Part shown: positions 21,600 to 24,308 of the stretch, in pieces
How the letters are laid out: each line of letters begins with the position of its first letter
Position numbering within the stretch: the first letter of the stretch is position 1
Source: CAYWTS01 sp964461265
Lineage (GTDB): Bacteria; Bacteroidota; Ignavibacteria; Tepidaquicellales; OLB5
Direction: 5' to 3'
NCBI GenBank assembly: GCA_964461265.1
Contig: CAYWTS010000033.1
Span: 1 to 24,308, forward strand
DNA: 24,308 nucleotides
Notes under the pieces: model-generated
The model's input: the letters and a program-made list of their open reading frames with translations, nothing else
What the model was told of the DNA's origin: nothing
Databases searched by the model: none
Translations under genes and position numbers: made by a program

Positions 21600-23285
21600 A
21601 TGAAGAAAATTTTTACTATAATCAATATTTTATTTATATTAACCAATTTATACCCACAATTCACACAAGATTGGATTAAATGGTATAACGGACCGGGAAA
21701 TGATGTTGATTGGCCAAGAGCATTAGTAGTTGATATTTCCGGAAACATCTACGTTACAGGACAAAGTATTGGAGGCGGCAATAATGGTTTTGATTATCTT
21801 ACAATTAAATACAGTCCATCGGGAACACCATTGTGGATACAAAGATATAATGGTTATACACTTTCCGGTAACAATTGGGATTATGGAAATGCCATAACGC
21901 TTGACGGAACAGGGAACGTTTATGTAACAGGACAAAGCAGATATGGTATGGAAACTTATATGAATGATATAGTAACCATAAAATATTCAAATTCAGGTAT
22001 TGTTCAATGGCAGGTTAGATTTGATGGACCTGTAAGCAGAAGTGATGCCGGTTTTGCAATAAAGATGGATGGCACAGGTAATATTTATGTTGCCGGAAGC
22101 AGTGAAGGTGCAGGTACAAGTTATGACTTTGTTGTAGTAAAATACAATCCTCAAGGTGTGCAGCAATGGGTTACAAGGTATAATAGCCCCGGCAACGGCG
22201 TTGATATAGCAAGAGCACTTGCTGTGGACAACGCAGGCAATTCTTATGTAACAGGTGAGAGCGGACCCATAGGCAACTACGATTTTGCAACCCTGAAAAT
22301 CAATACAAATGGTGCCATAGAGTGGGCAGCAAAATATAATGGCGATGCAAATATGAATGATTTTCCATTAGCTTTATGTATCGATAATATGGGCAACGTT
22401 TACGTAACCGGGCAATGTTTACCAACAGAAACTAATTATGACTATATAACTTTAAAATACAACAATTCCGGAACATTGCTTTGGTTAGCAAGGTATGATG
22501 GTCCTGTAAACGGAAATGATGCTGCCCGAGCAATAACTGTAGATAACGCGGGAAACGTTTATGTAACCGGGCCTAGCTCTGGTAACGGAACGGGAAAGGA
22601 CTACCTTACGATAAAATATAACTCATCTGGCGATTCTGTTTGGGTTAAAAGATATAACGGACCTATAAATGCAGATGATTATGCAAATACTATAGCTTTG
22701 GATAATTACGGTAATGTGTATGTATCAGGCGGGTGCAATGCAATTCAAAGTCAAAGCCACGATTATTGTACTATAAAGTATAGTAATGATGGTGTTGAAC
22801 TCTGGGCTGCGATATATGATGACCCTGTGCATAGAGGAGACGTTGTATATGCAATGGCTGTGGATACATCAGGGAAAGTATACGTAACGGGTCAGGGCAC
22901 TCAAAACTTGCAGCAATCAAGTGATTACCTTACAATACAATACTCGCAGCCAATAGGTATAAAACCTATTAGCAATAACGTTCCAGACAAATTTGATCTT
23001 TATCAGAATTATCCGAATCCATTTAATCCAGTTACGAAGATAAAGTTTAGCATAAGTCCCCTCCCTGGAGGGGTGTCCCGATGGACATCGGGACGGGGTG
23101 AGTTAGTGAGATTAATTATTTATGACATCCTTGGCCGTGAAATCGCAACACTTGTAAATGAACAATTAAAACCGGGAATTTATGAAGTCGAATTTGATGG
23201 AACAAATTACCCCAGCGGAATATACTATTATAGGATAACAGCATCTGATTTTTCTTCGACAAAAAAATTAGTCTTACTAAAATGA
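21600..23285 (+). CDS. Secreted SBBP-repeat protein with T9SS sorting domain and in-frame palindrome insert
   Basis: This 561-residue exported repeat protein is a paralogue of the one at 5957-7606. A short signal peptide (KKIFTIINILFILTNLYPQ) precedes eight repeats of about 52 residues of the form 'D.ARAITVDNAGNVYVTG.S.G...DYLTIKYN.SG...WV.RYNGP', predicted to form a beta-propeller. The C-terminal domain begins NYPNPFNPVTKIKFSI and ends YPSGIYYYRITASDFSSTKKLVLLK, the type IX secretion signal. Between KIKFSI and VRLIIYDILGREIATLVNE lies an extra stretch, SPLPGGVSRWTSGRGEL, that ordinary tails lack; it is translated from a GC-rich double palindrome at 23058-23100. Reading frame is kept. The start is ATG 21600 with no Shine-Dalgarno. 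Its stop codon overlaps the ATG of the next gene (ATGA), so the two are coupled. Its partner or ligand is unknown. Confidence 0.93.
   Translation: MKKIFTIINILFILTNLYPQFTQDWIKWYNGPGNDVDWPRALVVDISGNIYVTGQSIGGGNNGFDYLTIKYSPSGTPLWIQRYNGYTLSGNNWDYGNAITLDGTGNVYVTGQSRYGMETYMNDIVTIKYSNSGIVQWQVRFDGPVSRSDAGFAIKMDGTGNIYVAGSSEGAGTSYDFVVVKYNPQGVQQWVTRYNSPGNGVDIARALAVDNAGNSYVTGESGPIGNYDFATLKINTNGAIEWAAKYNGDANMNDFPLALCIDNMGNVYVTGQCLPTETNYDYITLKYNNSGTLLWLARYDGPVNGNDAARAITVDNAGNVYVTGPSSGNGTGKDYLTIKYNSSGDSVWVKRYNGPINADDYANTIALDNYGNVYVSGGCNAIQSQSHDYCTIKYSNDGVELWAAIYDDPVHRGDVVYAMAVDTSGKVYVTGQGTQNLQQSSDYLTIQYSQPIGIKPISNNVPDKFDLYQNYPNPFNPVTKIKFSISPLPGGVSRWTSGRGELVRLIIYDILGREIATLVNEQLKPGIYEVEFDGTNYPSGIYYYRITASDFSSTKKLVLLK
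23055..23105 (+). repeat. GC-rich double-palindrome element inside a coding region
   Basis: Two adjacent perfect hairpins are present: CCCCTCC-CT-GGAGGGG (23058-23073) and GTCCCGATG-GA-CATCGGGAC (23075-23094). GGGGTG follows the arms of both (23070-23075 and 23095-23100). The stretch is far more GC-rich than the surrounding gene, and its 51 bp (17 codons) keep the frame. It looks like a small interspersed palindromic repeat that has inserted into a gene; the multi-copy nature cannot be shown from this window. Confidence 0.7.
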
Positions 23286-24308
23286 AAAAAGTATTATTAA
23301 TATTATTAATTACACATTACACATTATTAATTGTAAATGCCCAATGGGTTCAGACAAACGGTCCCCGCGGTGGATATATTTATGCATTAGTGGTAAGCGG
23401 AAACAACATTTTTGCCGGTCTTGGCAGGAACAATGGAATTTACCGTTCAACTGATAACGGTAACACCTGGATGCAATCAGGTATTAATAATTTGATAGTA
23501 TATTCCCTCACAGTCAGCAGTAATTATATCTTTGCAGGGACATATCAGTATGGTATTTATCGTTCGTCAGATAACGGTAACTCGTGGGTACAGGTTGCCT
23601 TGAATTATTATAATATTAATTCACTTGCAGCAAACGGTAGTAATATTTTTGCAGGAACATATAACAGCGGTGTTTACCGTTCTACAGATTACGGAATTAC
23701 ATGGACACAAACTCCTTTAAATAACAGATGGATACAATCTTTAGCTGTAAGCGGAAATACTATCTTTGCAGGTACAAACACTTACGGTATTTACAGGTCA
23801 ACGGATAATGGAAACTCATGGACACAAACACCATTAAATACTGCAAGCGTTACCTGCCTTACGATAAGCGGTGGTTATATTTTTGCCGGGGCATCGAACT
23901 TAAATGGTGTGTACCGTTCAACAGATAACGGTAACACCTGGGTACAATCAGGGATAACTAACACTAAAGTATCTGCATTCTGCGTGGGCAGTAATTTTAT
24001 ATTTGCAGGAGCTAGCACAGGTCTACATCGCTCCTCAGACAACGGCAATAGCTGGGTGCAAACTGCCTTAAATAATCTAAGTGTCGGTGCAATTGCTATA
24101 AACTCAAGCTATCTTTTTTCAGACGGGTACGGTTATGGTGTCTATCGCTCCCCGGATAACGGCAATAGCTGGATTCAAACTACGCTTAGTGCCCGGGAAG
24201 TATATTCACTTGCAATTAACGGAACAAATATGTTTGCCGGAACATTAGAATATGGTGTGTTCCGCACTACAGATAACGGAAATCTATGGGAGCAAACTAC
24301 TCTTAATA
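23282..24308 (+). CDS. Secreted Asp-box (BNR/sortilin-like) repeat protein, 3' end beyond window
   Basis: An open frame starts at ATG 23282 and has no stop to the end of the window, giving 342 residues. The N-terminus MKKVLLILLITHYTLLIVNA is a signal peptide with a likely cut before QWVQ. The rest is a run of about 41-residue repeats of the form 'G.NIFAGT...GVYRSTDNGNTWVQT.LN', with eight Asp boxes visible (S-x-D-x-G-x-T/S-W, for example STDNGNTW, SSDNGNSW, SPDNGNSW). Such repeats form the blades of sialidase-like or Vps10/sortilin-type beta-propellers. The fold implies carbohydrate or protein binding, but there is no sialidase RIP motif in view, so enzymatic activity is not supported. A T9SS tail is expected beyond the window end by analogy with its neighbour. 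The ATG overlaps the upstream stop codon (ATGA), so the pair is probably translated together. Confidence 0.88.
   Translation, partial: MKKVLLILLITHYTLLIVNAQWVQTNGPRGGYIYALVVSGNNIFAGLGRNNGIYRSTDNGNTWMQSGINNLIVYSLTVSSNYIFAGTYQYGIYRSSDNGNSWVQVALNYYNINSLAANGSNIFAGTYNSGVYRSTDYGITWTQTPLNNRWIQSLAVSGNTIFAGTNTYGIYRSTDNGNSWTQTPLNTASVTCLTISGGYIFAGASNLNGVYRSTDNGNTWVQSGITNTKVSAFCVGSNFIFAGASTGLHRSSDNGNSWVQTALNNLSVGAIAINSSYLFSDGYGYGVYRSPDNGNSWIQTTLSAREVYSLAINGTNMFAGTLEYGVFRTTDNGNLWEQTTLN

Noticed and set aside
23400..24308. Regularly spaced similar DNA blocks, considered as a CRISPR-like array
   Set aside because: The blocks are translated Asp-box protein repeats of about 41 codons in an open frame, with degenerate third positions, not exact repeats with unique spacers.

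Overview
The window looks like a metagenome-assembled or draft contig from the Bacteroidota/Ignavibacteria side of the FCB group. The DNA is AT-rich. Three secreted beta-propeller-like proteins are present, and two of them end in a type IX secretion (Por) sorting tail of the 'NYPNPFNP ... YDILGREIATLV ... SGIYYY' kind, which I associate especially with Ignavibacteria. SecA is the long form with a C-terminal zinc motif. Start sites mostly lack strong Shine-Dalgarno sequences. A run of exactly 100 N (15182-15281) is a scaffold gap. Assignment to Ignavibacteria is inference from these protein signatures only.

Layout. 1-280: AT-rich spacer, possibly with the 5' tip of a leftward gene. 281-5628 (minus strand): secA, a tiny GIY-YIG nuclease gene bracketed by inverted copies of a short palindrome, a thioredoxin-like redoxin, a HAD phosphatase, and an O6-alkylguanine-DNA alkyltransferase overlapping the HAD gene. 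5629-5956: spacer holding a 134-bp inverted-repeat element that looks like a MITE. 5957-7606 (minus): secreted SBBP-repeat protein with a T9SS tail. 7785-10310 (plus): membrane-anchored NagZ-type GH3 enzyme and an unrecognised membrane-anchored protein. 10325-14217 (minus): rmlA, rmlC and glycogen phosphorylase, preceded by tRNA-Arg(ACG). 14783-17248 (minus): an unrecognised 3' gene fragment and an acyl-CoA dehydrogenase, wrongly joined as one reading frame by the N gap, then an enoyl-ACP-reductase-like SDR. 17335-20837 (minus): MFS transporter, GT-C-type membrane glycosyltransferase and sugar-1-phosphate nucleotidyltransferase, the last two overlapping. 21166-24308 (plus): a small secreted cysteine-rich protein, a second SBBP/T9SS protein, and an Asp-box repeat protein that runs off the end of the window.

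How the genes fit together. Most are housekeeping or envelope genes: Sec export, nucleotide-sugar supply (RmlA, RmlC, MurU/ManC-like transferase), a membrane glycosyltransferase, peptidoglycan or chitooligosaccharide hydrolysis (GH3), glycogen breakdown, fatty-acid enzymes, and large outer-surface repeat proteins exported by Sec and then T9SS. I see no phage, CRISPR or classical defence module. The most unusual material is small and repeat-like: the GIY-YIG cassette with palindromic ends, a GC-rich palindrome inserted in frame within a T9SS sorting tail, the MITE-like element, and a 7-bp tandem repeat just upstream of the redoxin gene.
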